DNA from: Paenibacillus_AB hodogayensis
GTDB taxonomy: Bacteria > Bacillota > Bacilli > Paenibacillales > NBRC-103111
Direction: 5' to 3'
Length of the DNA stretch: 64,000 nucleotides
NCBI RefSeq assembly: GCF_039536325.1
Contig: NZ_BAAAYO010000014.1
Location: 62,001-126,000, forward strand
Part shown: positions 33,748 to 42,437 of the stretch, piece after piece
Numbering within the stretch: position 1 is the first letter of the stretch
Layout of the letters: each line of letters begins with the position of its first letter
Position numbers and translations under genes: made by a program
The notes under the pieces: model-generated
Database searches by the model: none
Told to the model about the DNA's origin: nothing
Seen by the model: the letters and a program-made list of their open reading frames with translations, nothing else

Positions 33748-34578
33748 TCATGTCCTTCTGCTCCGGGGGTCCAGATAGTCCCGCAGCCGGTCCCCCAGCA
33801 AATTGACGGAAAGCACCAGCAACGTGATCGTCAGTCCCGGGAACGTCGACATCCACCAGGCGACCATCAAATAGCTGCGCCCTTGCGACAGAAACGCGCC
33901 CCAGTCCGGCACCTCCTTGATGATGCCAAGACCGAGGAAGCTCAAGCCCGAGCCGACCAGGATCGAGGTGCCCAAGCCGATCGTCGCCATGACCAGCAGC
34001 GGCGACCAGGAATTCGGCAGTACGTGCCGAAAAAAAATAGCGGTTTCGCTCGTCCCGATCGAATGCGCCGCCGTAATGTACGGCCGGCTGCGAATGCTGA
34101 GCACTTGCCCGCGGAGCACCCGCGCATAGCCGGGAACGGCCGATATCGCGATCGCCAGCACCACGTTGAACAAGCTCGGCTTCAACGCGGCGGCGATGGC
34201 AAGCGCCATCAGGATGCCGGGAATCGTCATCAAAATTTCCACGAGCCGCATCATGATCGTATCCAGCAGCCCGCCCGCATAGCCGGCCAACACCCCGATC
34301 GCGCCGCCGATGATAACGGCAAACGTGACGCTCGCCACGCCGATGATCAGCGAATCGCGGCTGCCGTAGACGACGACGCTTAACACGTCCCGGCCCATAA
34401 AGTCCGTTCCGAACAGATGCGCCGAACTAGGAGGCTTCAGGACGTTGGCGGGGTTCATCTCCGTCGGCGAATAGGGGGCGATCCATTGCGGAACGGCCGC
34501 GCAGACGACAATGATGGCCAGAAACAAAACCGCGCCGTATACGAGCCATTCCGGGCGAAACAACAAACGCCTCTTCAC
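33748..34578 (-). CDS. ABC transporter permease, DppC/OppC type
   Basis: A 276-residue membrane protein with an N-terminal segment, PTEMNPANVLKPPSSAHLFG, TDFMGRDVLSVVVYGSRDSL, and the EAA-type ATPase contact loop (VLRGQVLSIRSRPYITAAHS). GTG start overlapping the stop of the DppB-type gene (GTGA). It forms the translocation pore with that permease. Confidence 0.9.
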   Translation of the reverse strand: MKRRLLFRPEWLVYGAVLFLAIIVVCAAVPQWIAPYSPTEMNPANVLKPPSSAHLFGTDFMGRDVLSVVVYGSRDSLIIGVASVTFAVIIGGAIGVLAGYAGGLLDTIMMRLVEILMTIPGILMALAIAAALKPSLFNVVLAIAISAVPGYARVLRGQVLSIRSRPYITAAHSIGTSETAIFFRHVLPNSWSPLLVMATIGLGTSILVGSGLSFLGLGIIKEVPDWGAFLSQGRSYLMVAWWMSTFPGLTITLLVLSVNLLGDRLRDYLDPRSRRT

Positions 34579-35519
34579 CGCATTCTCCCCTCCTTCGCCG
34601 CCGTGCGCCTCACTCTCGGATCAATAAACGAGTACGAAAGATCGACAAGCAAATTCACAAGCACGTACAAAATCGCCGTGAAAAAAATAACTCCCTGGAC
34701 GACGGGCAAATCTTTGGCCATCAGCGCTTCCGAGACGACCCGGCCGATGCCCTGCCGGGAAAATACCGTTTCGATGACGACGGCCCCTGCCAGCAGCTCG
34801 CCGCTCAGCACCCCGATCATCGTCAGCGCCGGAATGAGCGCGTTGCGCAGCGCGTGCTTGTACATGACCAGCCTCTCGGACACGCCCTTCGCCCGCAGCG
34901 TCACGATGTACGGCTCGCTGATCGTCTCGAGCATGCTGTTGCGCACCAGCCTGACGATAAAGCCCGCTCCGACGATGCCTTTGGCGAACGCGGGCAGCAC
35001 CAGCGTCTGCCAGCCGTTCGAGCCGATCGAGGGGAGCCATTTCAGATGGACGGAAAAAATAAGAATGAGCAGGATGCCGGTCCAAAATGTCGGCATCGAG
35101 ATGCCGAACAGCCCGACGACCCGCGCCGTCATGTCGAGCCAGCCGCCCCGGTGAACCGCCGACAGCACACCGAGCGTAATGCCGATGACGGCGGCGATCA
35201 GAGCGCTCGCGGCGGCCAGCTTGAGCGTCGACGGGAAGTTCTTCCATATTTTCGGAAGAACGGGCTCGCCGTTCATCAAGCTTTTGCCGAAGTCTCCGCG
35301 CAGCATGCCGCCGACATACTCGGTGAACTGCACGTAGAAGGGCCTGTCCACGCCAAGCTGGTGCCGCAGCTGCGCGATCATTTCCGGCGTTGCGGAAGCA
35401 TCCAGCATATGATCCGTCGGATCGCCGGGAAGCATATATACAATGACAAAGACGAGCACCAGCGAACCGACGATCACGATCAGGGATGACAATAATCGCA
35501 CAACGACTTTACTTAGCAC
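34575..35519 (-). CDS. ABC transporter permease, DppB/OppB type
   Basis: A 314-residue membrane protein. LVFVIVYMLPGDPTDHMLD is the conserved N-terminal motif, and the EAA loop is MLETISEPYIVTLRAKGVSE. Six hydrophobic segments are visible. GTG start at 35519 with GGAG upstream. It lies 20 bases after the binding-protein gene and is translationally coupled to the DppC-type gene. Confidence 0.9.
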   Translation of the reverse strand: MLSKVVVRLLSSLIVIVGSLVLVFVIVYMLPGDPTDHMLDASATPEMIAQLRHQLGVDRPFYVQFTEYVGGMLRGDFGKSLMNGEPVLPKIWKNFPSTLKLAAASALIAAVIGITLGVLSAVHRGGWLDMTARVVGLFGISMPTFWTGILLILIFSVHLKWLPSIGSNGWQTLVLPAFAKGIVGAGFIVRLVRNSMLETISEPYIVTLRAKGVSERLVMYKHALRNALIPALTMIGVLSGELLAGAVVIETVFSRQGIGRVVSEALMAKDLPVVQGVIFFTAILYVLVNLLVDLSYSFIDPRVRRTAAKEGRMR

Positions 35520-35539
35520 GCGAACGGACTCCTTCTCGT

Positions 35540-37198
35540 TTATTTGGAAATATAAACGTCATTAAAGAACGGGTAACCGGGGGAATCGAACACGAGCCCG
35601 TGAACGGACTTGGACGCCGCCACCGTGTAAGGGAACACATAAATCGGGATAATGACCGCTTTATTGATAATCGCCTGCTGCAGTTCCTTGTAAATTTGCT
35701 CGCGCTTGGCTTTGTCCGATTCTATGCTGCCCTTATCGATCAGCTTGTCGATTTCCGGATCGGCCAGACCGGGAATGTTCCGCTGGTCGCCGGGCACGTT
35801 CTGCACCTGAGAATGATAGAAGAAACGGAGCCGGTCCGGGTCCGGGCTGACGGTGCTGTTGCCGAAAATATCGTACGGCTTGCCTTTCGTAATGACCGTG
35901 GTATAGGCGTCCTTCGTAATTTCCACTTCGACGGAAACGCCGATCTGCTTCAGCTGCTGCTGGATGATTGCGGCGATGTCGTTGCGCTTCTCGCGGTTCG
36001 GCGAGCTTTCCACGTACAGGATCGACAGCTTCTTGCCGTCCTTCGCGCGAATGCCGTCGGCTCCGCGAACCCAGCCGAGCTCGTCGAGCAGCTCGTTCGC
36101 TTTTTTCACGTCAGGCTTGACGGTATTCTCAAGCGACTTGGAGTAGCCCAGCGTCGAGGGAGACAGCGGCGACCACGCCCGCTCGTACGTGCCAAGGTAC
36201 AGCGTCTTCACGATCGAATCGACATCGATGGCGAGCTGCAGCGCCTGTCTCGCCTTCAGCTCGTTCCAGGGCTCGCGCTTCTGGTTGATGAACAGCGTGA
36301 ACGGCAAGCCGCCGGTTTGCGTTTGGATGATTTGGAGTTTGGAATCGTTTTGCAGCGAGACGACATTTTGCGGCGGCACGGTTTCCCCGGCGAGCACTTC
36401 TCCGCTCATGACGCTGCCGATCCGCGACGCTTCCTCCGGCACGATTTTGAACGTCAGCTTGTCCAGGTAAGCCGGCCCTTTATTGGAAATTCCTTCGGGC
36501 GCCCATTTGTAATCCGGGTTTTTCACGAGGGCAATTTCCGTATTTTCCGTCCATTTGACGAATTTGAACGGTCCCGTTCCGGCCGGCGGCACTTTGCCGA
36601 GCTCTGCGCCGATTTTCTCCAGCGCCTGCGGCGAAACGTTGCCGATCAGAAATTGGCTGATTCCGGTCAGAAACGGCGAGTACGGGTCCTTCAGGTTGAC
36701 CTTGAGCGTATGCTCGTCGAGCACCTCGGAAGACGCATAGGGACCGATCGCTTCCCGGCCGACTCCCGCTTTCGTATTCGGATCGTAGATGCGGTCGAAG
36801 TTTTCTTTCACCGACTGGGCCGTAAAGGGAGTACCGTCGTGAAATTTGACGTCCTTGCGCAGCTTGAACGTGTAGCTCTTGCCGTCCGGCGAGACGGACC
36901 ATTCCGTCGCCAGCCAAGGCTTCACCTCGTTGTTGACGAGAATGACCAGACTGTCGAACATCGCTCTCTGCACCCGACCGCCGAGTGCTGAGCCGTCTCC
37001 GTGCGGGTCCATGCTCCTGGGCGAGCCGGCAAGCGCAAACGTCAGCTCGCCCCCTTGCTGCGGTCCTTTCTGTTCCACCTGCTTGCCTGCGTCAGGACTG
37101 CCAGCCTCTTTGTCCGGCGTGCGGCTGCAGCCCGTTACCAGCACCGATGCGACGACGACGGCTGCCAACCAATTGGTCCAAGCTTTCTTTTTCACCAT
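35540..37198 (-). CDS. Extracellular solute-binding lipoprotein (SBP family 5)
   Basis: A 552-residue lipoprotein. Signal peptide with lipobox VLVTGC, the lipidated Cys at about residue 24, then the family-5 fold (GGELTFALAGSPRSMDPHGD, FKLRKDVKFHDGTPFTAQSV, QALQLAIDVDSIVKTLYLG). Family members bind peptides, nickel chelates, glutathione or sugar-like solutes; the pocket cannot be read. The start at 37198 has GAGGG upstream; the frame runs on to 37486 without a ribosome site. It is the substrate receptor of the adjacent ABC system, in operon with three flavin monooxygenase genes. Confidence 0.92.
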   Translation of the reverse strand: MVKKKAWTNWLAAVVVASVLVTGCSRTPDKEAGSPDAGKQVEQKGPQQGGELTFALAGSPRSMDPHGDGSALGGRVQRAMFDSLVILVNNEVKPWLATEWSVSPDGKSYTFKLRKDVKFHDGTPFTAQSVKENFDRIYDPNTKAGVGREAIGPYASSEVLDEHTLKVNLKDPYSPFLTGISQFLIGNVSPQALEKIGAELGKVPPAGTGPFKFVKWTENTEIALVKNPDYKWAPEGISNKGPAYLDKLTFKIVPEEASRIGSVMSGEVLAGETVPPQNVVSLQNDSKLQIIQTQTGGLPFTLFINQKREPWNELKARQALQLAIDVDSIVKTLYLGTYERAWSPLSPSTLGYSKSLENTVKPDVKKANELLDELGWVRGADGIRAKDGKKLSILYVESSPNREKRNDIAAIIQQQLKQIGVSVEVEITKDAYTTVITKGKPYDIFGNSTVSPDPDRLRFFYHSQVQNVPGDQRNIPGLADPEIDKLIDKGSIESDKAKREQIYKELQQAIINKAVIIPIYVFPYTVAASKSVHGLVFDSPGYPFFNDVYISK

Positions 37199-37232
37199 AT
37201 GCGTTCCCTCTTCTCCCTTGAAATGAATCGGT

Positions 37233-38564
37233 TTATCCAAACCGGTTGGCCGGCCGCGGCAAGCCGAAATGATCGCGAAGCGTCGTTCCTTCGTATTCGG
37301 TCCGGAACAATCCCCGCTTCTGCAGCTCCGGCACGACCAGATCGACGAAGTCGTCCAGCCCGCCGGGCAAATACGGAGGCAAAATGTTAAACCCGTCCGC
37401 CGCCCCGCTGACGAACCACCGCTCCATGACGTCCGCGATCTGCTCGGGCGTTCCTTTAACCTGAAGGTGCGCCCGGTTGCCGGCATAGCGCTCGTACAGC
37501 TGTCGGATCGTCAGTCCTTCACGCTCGGCCGTTTCCTTGACGACCTGAAACCGTCTGCTTGCTCCGTCTTTGTCGCCCAGCGTGAACGACTTCGGCAGCG
37601 GCTCGTCCATCGGGTATTGCGACATATCGTGCCCGAACATATAGGACAGCTTCGCAACGCCCACCTCGGGCAGCAGCAGCTCCTGCAGCTCCCGCTCCTT
37701 GCGGTCGGCTTCCTCCTCCGTCCGTCCGACGATGGGGATGAGACCGAGCAATATTTTCAGCTCGTCCCGCTTTCTACCGTAACGGGCCAGCCGTCCCTTG
37801 ACATCGTCGTAGTACGCTTTGGCCTGATCCAGCGTCGACCAGGCGGTAAACACCGCCTCCGCGGTTTCCGCCGCCAGCTCCTTGCCGTCCTCCGACACGC
37901 CGGCCTGAAAAATGACGGGGTGCCCTTGAGGTGGCCGCCCGATATTGAGCGGTCCGCGTACCGAGAAATGCGGTCCCTCATGGTTCAGGAAATGAATTTT
38001 GCTATCGTCCGAGAACACGCCGTTCTCCTTGTCGGCGATCAAGGCGTCGTCCTCCCAGGTGTCCCACAGCCCCTTGACCACCTGCACGAATTCCCTCGCC
38101 CGCTCGTACCGAAGCTTCGGATCGGGCAGCGATTTCTGGTTGAAGTTGCTCGACTCCTCCGCCTTGAAGCTGGTCACGACGTTCCACGAGGCGCGGCCGT
38201 TGCTGAGGTGGTCTAGCGTGGCGAACCGGCGGGCCACGTTGAACGGCTCGTTGTACGAAGTGCTCACCGTACCGACGAGGCCGATTCGCTCCGTGACCAT
38301 GGCGAGCGCCGCCAGCGGCAGCAGCGGATCGAGCCGGACGTTGCTCGGGTCGTACCGTCTGTCGCTTTGCCCGATCCCGAGCACATCGGCGAAGAAAAAC
38401 GCGTCGAATTTGCCCCGCTCTGCCGTTTGGGCAAGCCTCTTGTAATAATGAAAATCATGAACCCCGGACGCTGCCGCGGCGTCCGGATGTCTCCAGCCCG
38501 CCACGTGGTGTCCCCCTGCCAGTAAAAAAACCGCCAAATGAAGCCGATTGCGAGACTCGCCCAA
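37233..38564 (-). CDS. NtaA/DmoA-family FMN-dependent monooxygenase
   Basis: A 443-residue class C flavin monooxygenase of the NtaA/SnaA/DszA/DmoA group: VAGWRHPDAAAASG, KRLAQTAERGKFDAFFFADV, RFATLDHLSNGRASWNVVTS, PQGHPVIFQAGVSEDGKELA. Known members oxidise nitrilotriacetate, dimethyl sulfide, dibenzothiophene sulfone or pristinamycin precursors using externally supplied FMNH2. The TTG at 38564 is eight bases after GGAGG; an in-frame GTG at 38573 is nearly on top of that site. It lies in an operon with ssuD and the ABC transporter. Confidence 0.9.
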   Translation of the reverse strand: MGESRNRLHLAVFLLAGGHHVAGWRHPDAAAASGVHDFHYYKRLAQTAERGKFDAFFFADVLGIGQSDRRYDPSNVRLDPLLPLAALAMVTERIGLVGTVSTSYNEPFNVARRFATLDHLSNGRASWNVVTSFKAEESSNFNQKSLPDPKLRYERAREFVQVVKGLWDTWEDDALIADKENGVFSDDSKIHFLNHEGPHFSVRGPLNIGRPPQGHPVIFQAGVSEDGKELAAETAEAVFTAWSTLDQAKAYYDDVKGRLARYGRKRDELKILLGLIPIVGRTEEEADRKERELQELLLPEVGVAKLSYMFGHDMSQYPMDEPLPKSFTLGDKDGASRRFQVVKETAEREGLTIRQLYERYAGNRAHLQVKGTPEQIADVMERWFVSGAADGFNILPPYLPGGLDDFVDLVVPELQKRGLFRTEYEGTTLRDHFGLPRPANRFG

Positions 38565-38591
38565 GCTGCCCACCTCCGTGAAAATGTTTCG

Positions 38592-39746
38592 TCAAGATTT
38601 TGGCGCCGTCTGATGTACGGGAATCTGGTTGTTGGCGATCATCTCGCCGAACGGACTGATGAAGGAGCGGTCGTCGCCGCTCTTTTCGTCTCGCGTCAGC
38701 GGCAGCTTCGGGAAGAGCAGCTCGGCCGTCCGATACGCTTCCTCCAGATGCGGATAGCCGGACAAAATAAACGTCTCGATGCCCAGGTCGGCGTATTCCT
38801 GCATCCGCTTTGCCACGTTTTCCGGGCTCCCGACGAGCGCCGTGCCGGCGCCCCCTCTGACGAGGCCGATGCCTGCCCACAGGTTGGGGCTGATCTCCAG
38901 CTTGGAGCGGTCCCCTTGATGAAGCCGGGACATCCGGCTTTGCCCTTCCGAATCCATCCGGGAGAAAATCTTCTGCGCCGACGCGATCGTCGCTTCGTCC
39001 AGATGCTCGATCAATTCGTCCGCGGCCTTCCAGGCTTCTTCCTCCGTCGGCCTTACGATCACGTGAAGCCGGATGCCGAACTTCAGCTTCCTTCCTTTGG
39101 CAGCGGCCAGCTTGCGCATTCTCTCGATTTTCTCCTCTACCTGCGCCGGCGGTTCGCCCCAGGTCAAGTAGACGTCCACGTGCTCGGCTGCGACGTCCAT
39201 CGCCGCTTCCGACGAACCGCCGAAGTACAGCGGCGGGTACGGCTTCTGAATCGTCGGATACAGCACCTGTCCCCCCTGAACGCGCAGATGCTCGCCTTCG
39301 AAGTCGACCTCGGCTCCGCTCGCCAGCTCCTTTCTCCAAATGCTCAGAAACTCATCCGTCACCTCGTAGCGCTCGTCATGGCTCATGAACACGCCGTCTC
39401 CGGCAAGCTCGACCGGGTCTCCGCCGGCCACGACATTGATCAACAGACGGCCGTTTGAAAACCGGTCCAGCGTTGCAGTCATCCGAGCCGACAAGGTCGG
39501 AGACATCAAGCCCGGTCTGACGGCCACCAGAAATTTCAGCTTCTGCGTAGCGGGCACGAGCGTGGAAGCCACGACCCAAGCGTCCTCGCACGATTTCCCC
39601 GTAGGGAGCAGCACCCCGGCATAGCCGAGCTCGTCGGCCGCCTGAGCGATTTGCCGGCAATACGCATAGCTGACCGCCCGCGCCCCTTCCCGCGTTCCCA
39701 AATATTTGCCGTCCCCGTGCGTCGGGATAAACCAGAACAGTTCCAT
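38592..39746 (-). CDS. ssuD: Alkanesulfonate monooxygenase, SsuD type
   Basis: A 384-residue FMNH2-dependent monooxygenase. ELFWFIPTHGDGKYLGT at the start, AGVLLPTGKSCEDAWVVAST, and DRFSNGRLLINVVAGGDPVE are very close to SsuD. The family desulfonates alkanesulfonates to aldehyde and sulfite for sulfur supply. AAGGAAGG precedes the ATG at 39746; the frame extends to 39866 without support. No SsuE flavin reductase or SsuABC transporter is present, so reductant and uptake must come from elsewhere or from the Dpp-type system downstream. Confidence 0.92.
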   Translation of the reverse strand: MELFWFIPTHGDGKYLGTREGARAVSYAYCRQIAQAADELGYAGVLLPTGKSCEDAWVVASTLVPATQKLKFLVAVRPGLMSPTLSARMTATLDRFSNGRLLINVVAGGDPVELAGDGVFMSHDERYEVTDEFLSIWRKELASGAEVDFEGEHLRVQGGQVLYPTIQKPYPPLYFGGSSEAAMDVAAEHVDVYLTWGEPPAQVEEKIERMRKLAAAKGRKLKFGIRLHVIVRPTEEEAWKAADELIEHLDEATIASAQKIFSRMDSEGQSRMSRLHQGDRSKLEISPNLWAGIGLVRGGAGTALVGSPENVAKRMQEYADLGIETFILSGYPHLEEAYRTAELLFPKLPLTRDEKSGDDRSFISPFGEMIANNQIPVHQTAPKS

Positions 39747-39770
39747 CTCGATCCTTCCTTTCTTGATCCA

Positions 39771-39804
39771 AACAAAAAGGCGCCTGAAATGTTTTTCAGG
39801 TGCC
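39771..39804 (-). terminator. Terminator or attenuator between hpaB-like gene and ssuD
   Basis: Read leftward: GGCACCTGAAAAACATTTCAGGCGCC folds on CCTGAAA/TTTCAGG, extended by GGC/GCC, followed by TTTTTGTTT. It can end the hpaB-like transcript, or act as a read-through control point ahead of the ssuD operon, since no strong separate ssuD promoter is seen. Confidence 0.8.
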
Positions 39805-39876
39805 GTTAGTTGACTAATAGGCAATCCGTCGTGTAAAAGCTTCTTGAAGTGGAGTACGCCCGGCAAAACCGACCGC

Positions 39877-41337
39877 TTATTTCGCGCTCCATGCCGCGCC
39901 GCCCTTGCTCGTTTGTTTCAACAGCCTCCAGATCGGCTCGGTGAGCGAGCTTTTATCGAAGGCGTTGTACTGATTCGCCAAGCCCCGGATAGGGTCCCCG
40001 GCATAAAACCGCTCGTACAGCAGATGCCTCGCGCCAAGAGAGCTGCCGATCAAATCCCAGGCGAGCTTGAACAGTTGGACCTTCTTCTCGGCGCTTACGG
40101 ATGCTCCCTCGAAGTAACGGTGCATCAGCTCGGAGATCGGTCCGTAAAAATCCTCGACGCCGGACGGGGCTTGTACGAAGCCGCCTCCGCCCACGATTTG
40201 CAAAATCTCGACCGCCCGCGGGTAATACTTGGTGCCGAGGCTTCTAGCCGTCTCAATGTACGACAGATCGGGTACAAGCACGCCGGACACATCCGGGACC
40301 GCCTTCGTTTCCGCCGCTATAATCAGCGCCTTGATCACGTCGATCTGCGTCAACAGCTCGCCGAGCTTCTCCTGAATATGCAGGAAGCCGGTCGTGCCGA
40401 TCGATTCGGCCACGGCAAACGCGACCCCGGTCACAAACTCCAGCTTCGCCGTAAAGCGTACGACGTTCTGGTGAAAAGCAAGCGCATTGGCCGTCTTGTT
40501 GGCCCGCAAAGCGAGCACATGCTCCGGATTGCCGTACAGCAGCACCCTTTCCCACGGGATCAGCACATCGTCGAAGAACAATACCGCGTCCATCTCGTCG
40601 TATTTGGCGCTGAGCGGGTGATTCTGTTCTCTCGCGTCCGCGAACGATTCCCGGCATACGATGTGCAGCCCGGCCGAATTCGCCGGCACGATCAGCACAT
40701 GCGCATGGTTGCGGTTATGGGACTGAAACTGCAGGAAGGAGAAGATAACAAAATCATGCGTGTACGGTGCGCCGGTGGCAATCATCTTCGCGCCACGTAC
40801 GACGATCCCTTCCTTCGTCTCGCGCACGACGTGCAGAAACCGTTCGGAGATCCGTTTGTCGTCCAGATTGCCGGACCGGTCGATCTGCGGATCGATGATT
40901 GCCGTCGTTAGGAACAGATCGTTGTCCCGGGCCTGCTCGTAATAGGCGGCGATTTTATCCGCAAAATGCGGGTCCAAGCCGGCCAGCTGATGTCGGGCCG
41001 AGTACCAGCCCGTTACGAGCGAGCGGGCGTAGTCGGACAGCCGGCTCATCATCCCGCTCGTTTCCGAGGACCAGCGGGCAAAGGAGCTGCTCCGCCGGGC
41101 CAACTGCTCGGGCGTATGCGGGACCAAAAAAGAGCCGTGCGCATAGCGGTCCGTACCGGGTACCCGAAAGCCTACCTCTTCCTGAGTGGCCGGATTGTCC
41201 AACATATTGAACAGATCCTTGATCGTGTGGAGCGTCCCTTTAAATGCCGGGTGCTCCTGGATCGCACTCACTTTCTTTCCTTCCAGCCAGACGGTTCGTC
41301 CGTCGTTCAAGCTGCTAAGAAATCGTTCGCCTCTCAA
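39877..41337 (-). CDS. 4-hydroxyphenylacetate 3-hydroxylase-family oxygenase (HpaB-like)
   Basis: A 486-residue two-component flavin monooxygenase large subunit. GFRVPGTDRYAHGSFLVPHT, KMIATGAPYTHDFVIFSF, PLSAKYDEMDAVLFFDDVLI and GGGGFVQAPSGVEDFYGPIS match the HpaB/acyl-CoA-dehydrogenase-like fold. The TTG at 41337 has AGAGGGAGG six bases upstream; a longer frame to 41409 lacks a site. The true substrate could be an aromatic or a heterocycle. With SsuD and NtaA homologues downstream, a set of reduced-flavin oxygenases acts on one imported compound class. It has its own promoter at 41405-41432. Confidence 0.87.
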   Translation of the reverse strand: MRGERFLSSLNDGRTVWLEGKKVSAIQEHPAFKGTLHTIKDLFNMLDNPATQEEVGFRVPGTDRYAHGSFLVPHTPEQLARRSSSFARWSSETSGMMSRLSDYARSLVTGWYSARHQLAGLDPHFADKIAAYYEQARDNDLFLTTAIIDPQIDRSGNLDDKRISERFLHVVRETKEGIVVRGAKMIATGAPYTHDFVIFSFLQFQSHNRNHAHVLIVPANSAGLHIVCRESFADAREQNHPLSAKYDEMDAVLFFDDVLIPWERVLLYGNPEHVLALRANKTANALAFHQNVVRFTAKLEFVTGVAFAVAESIGTTGFLHIQEKLGELLTQIDVIKALIIAAETKAVPDVSGVLVPDLSYIETARSLGTKYYPRAVEILQIVGGGGFVQAPSGVEDFYGPISELMHRYFEGASVSAEKKVQLFKLAWDLIGSSLGARHLLYERFYAGDPIRGLANQYNAFDKSSLTEPIWRLLKQTSKGGAAWSAK

Positions 41338-41404
41338 AATGGGCCTCCCTCTTACCGCAAAATAAATATCTAAATTCCGATTGATTTGCTTTGCTTTATT
41401 TATT

Positions 41405-41432
41405 ATCATAGCTATAATTCAAATTTGTTCAA
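41405..41432 (-). promoter_or_regulatory. Promoter of the hpaB-like gene
   Basis: Read leftward, TTGAAC (41432-41427) and TATGAT (41410-41405) are 16 bases apart. It predicts a leader of about 60 bases to the TTG at 41337. It is the only strong promoter found for the whole leftward cluster and sits in the 308-base gap to the divergent TetR gene. Confidence 0.65.
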
Positions 41433-41585
41433 CGATCATTTTTCGGCATTTTGGCGGATATCCGACGTTTTTTCGCATTTTGTTCCGTAACGGACAAATA
41501 ACCCACGCCCGGCCTGCATGTTGTAGCGACCGTCAGAGCAAAGGTTTTGAAAAAGGATCCAGTTTGGGTATGTACAAGAATTTTT

Positions 41586-41608
41586 AATGTTGTTGCTTAT
41601 CCAACATT
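41586..41608. promoter_or_regulatory. Inverted repeat, candidate TetR operator
   Basis: AATGTTG and CAACATT are perfect 7-base arms separated by nine bases. The repeat lies 38 bases before the TetR-family start and in the divergent gap to the oxygenase gene, the usual place for an autoregulatory operator. Binding is inferred. Confidence 0.5.
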
Positions 41609-41645
41609 CATTGAAATTATGTTGCTTTTATGGAGGGGAACAGGG

Positions 41646-42263
41646 ATGACGGACAATCGGGTGAAGGACCGGAGAATCGTGCGGACGCGAAGCATGATTA
41701 CCGATGCACTACTCGCTTTGCTGCAAAAAAGGGCCTACGCGGAAATCAGCATCATCGACATTACGGAGCAGGCCAACATTAACCGCTCCACCTTCTACGC
41801 CCACTATATAGACAAGGACGACCTGCTGAACAAAATGATCGACGAAAAGCTGGACCGTCTGATCGCCCTGGGGCGGTTTCATCAGGCGAGCCCTGCTTCG
41901 ACTTCCGCCTTCAACGAGCCCGACCCCTATTACGTCGCCCTCTTCGAGCATCTAGGCGAGCACGACATCTTTTACCGCGTTATGCTGGACCGTCCGGCTG
42001 CCGGCGATTTTAACGCCAAAATGCAGGACATCATCAAAAGCAGCTTCTTCTCGCGCATCTCCAATATGGGACTGGATCAGAAGCTGCAAGTGCCGCTCGA
42101 CATCCTGCTCGATTACATCGGCTGCTCCACGCAAGGCGTCATCGCCACCTGGCTGTTCAACAACCGGATGTACTCGCCTCACTACATGGCGCTTCAACTG
42201 ACCCGCCTGTCTTCGCTTGGCATCTATTCCGCCATGGGAATCGAGGGAGCCTCGACGCGGTAG
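41646..42263 (+). CDS. TetR/AcrR-family regulator
   Basis: A 205-residue protein. N-terminal helix-turn-helix: ALLALLQKRAYAEISIIDIT, EQANINRSTFYAHYIDKDDL. The C-terminal ligand domain resembles the DhaS/TetR_C_8 type found in Firmicutes (YIGCSTQGVIATWLFNNRM). The ATG at 41646 follows GGAGGGG; the frame reaches back to 41547. It is divergent from the hpaB/ssuD/Dpp cluster, so control of that cluster by its imported substrate is the likely role. Confidence 0.88.
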   Translation: MTDNRVKDRRIVRTRSMITDALLALLQKRAYAEISIIDITEQANINRSTFYAHYIDKDDLLNKMIDEKLDRLIALGRFHQASPASTSAFNEPDPYYVALFEHLGEHDIFYRVMLDRPAAGDFNAKMQDIIKSSFFSRISNMGLDQKLQVPLDILLDYIGCSTQGVIATWLFNNRMYSPHYMALQLTRLSSLGIYSAMGIEGASTR

Positions 42264-42378
42264 CACGATCGCGACGGATGCTGCCGAACTTCCTCAAAAC
42301 CGTTCGCACCCTTACCCCTCGCGAGATAGGGGCGAACGAACATTTCCTCCCTTCCTCCTCTTTACTCACGCCGAGCGC

Positions 42379-42409
42379 AAAAAAAAGAACCGACAGCCTG
42401 CCTGCCGGT
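42379..42409 (-). terminator. Intrinsic terminator of the GLUG/SLH protein gene
   Basis: Read leftward, ACCGGCAG pairs with CTGTCGGT around GCAGG, followed by TCTTTTTTTT. It sits between the convergent TetR and surface-protein genes. Confidence 0.85.
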
Positions 42410-42437
42410 CCTTCCAGTCCGATTTCCTGTAAACATG

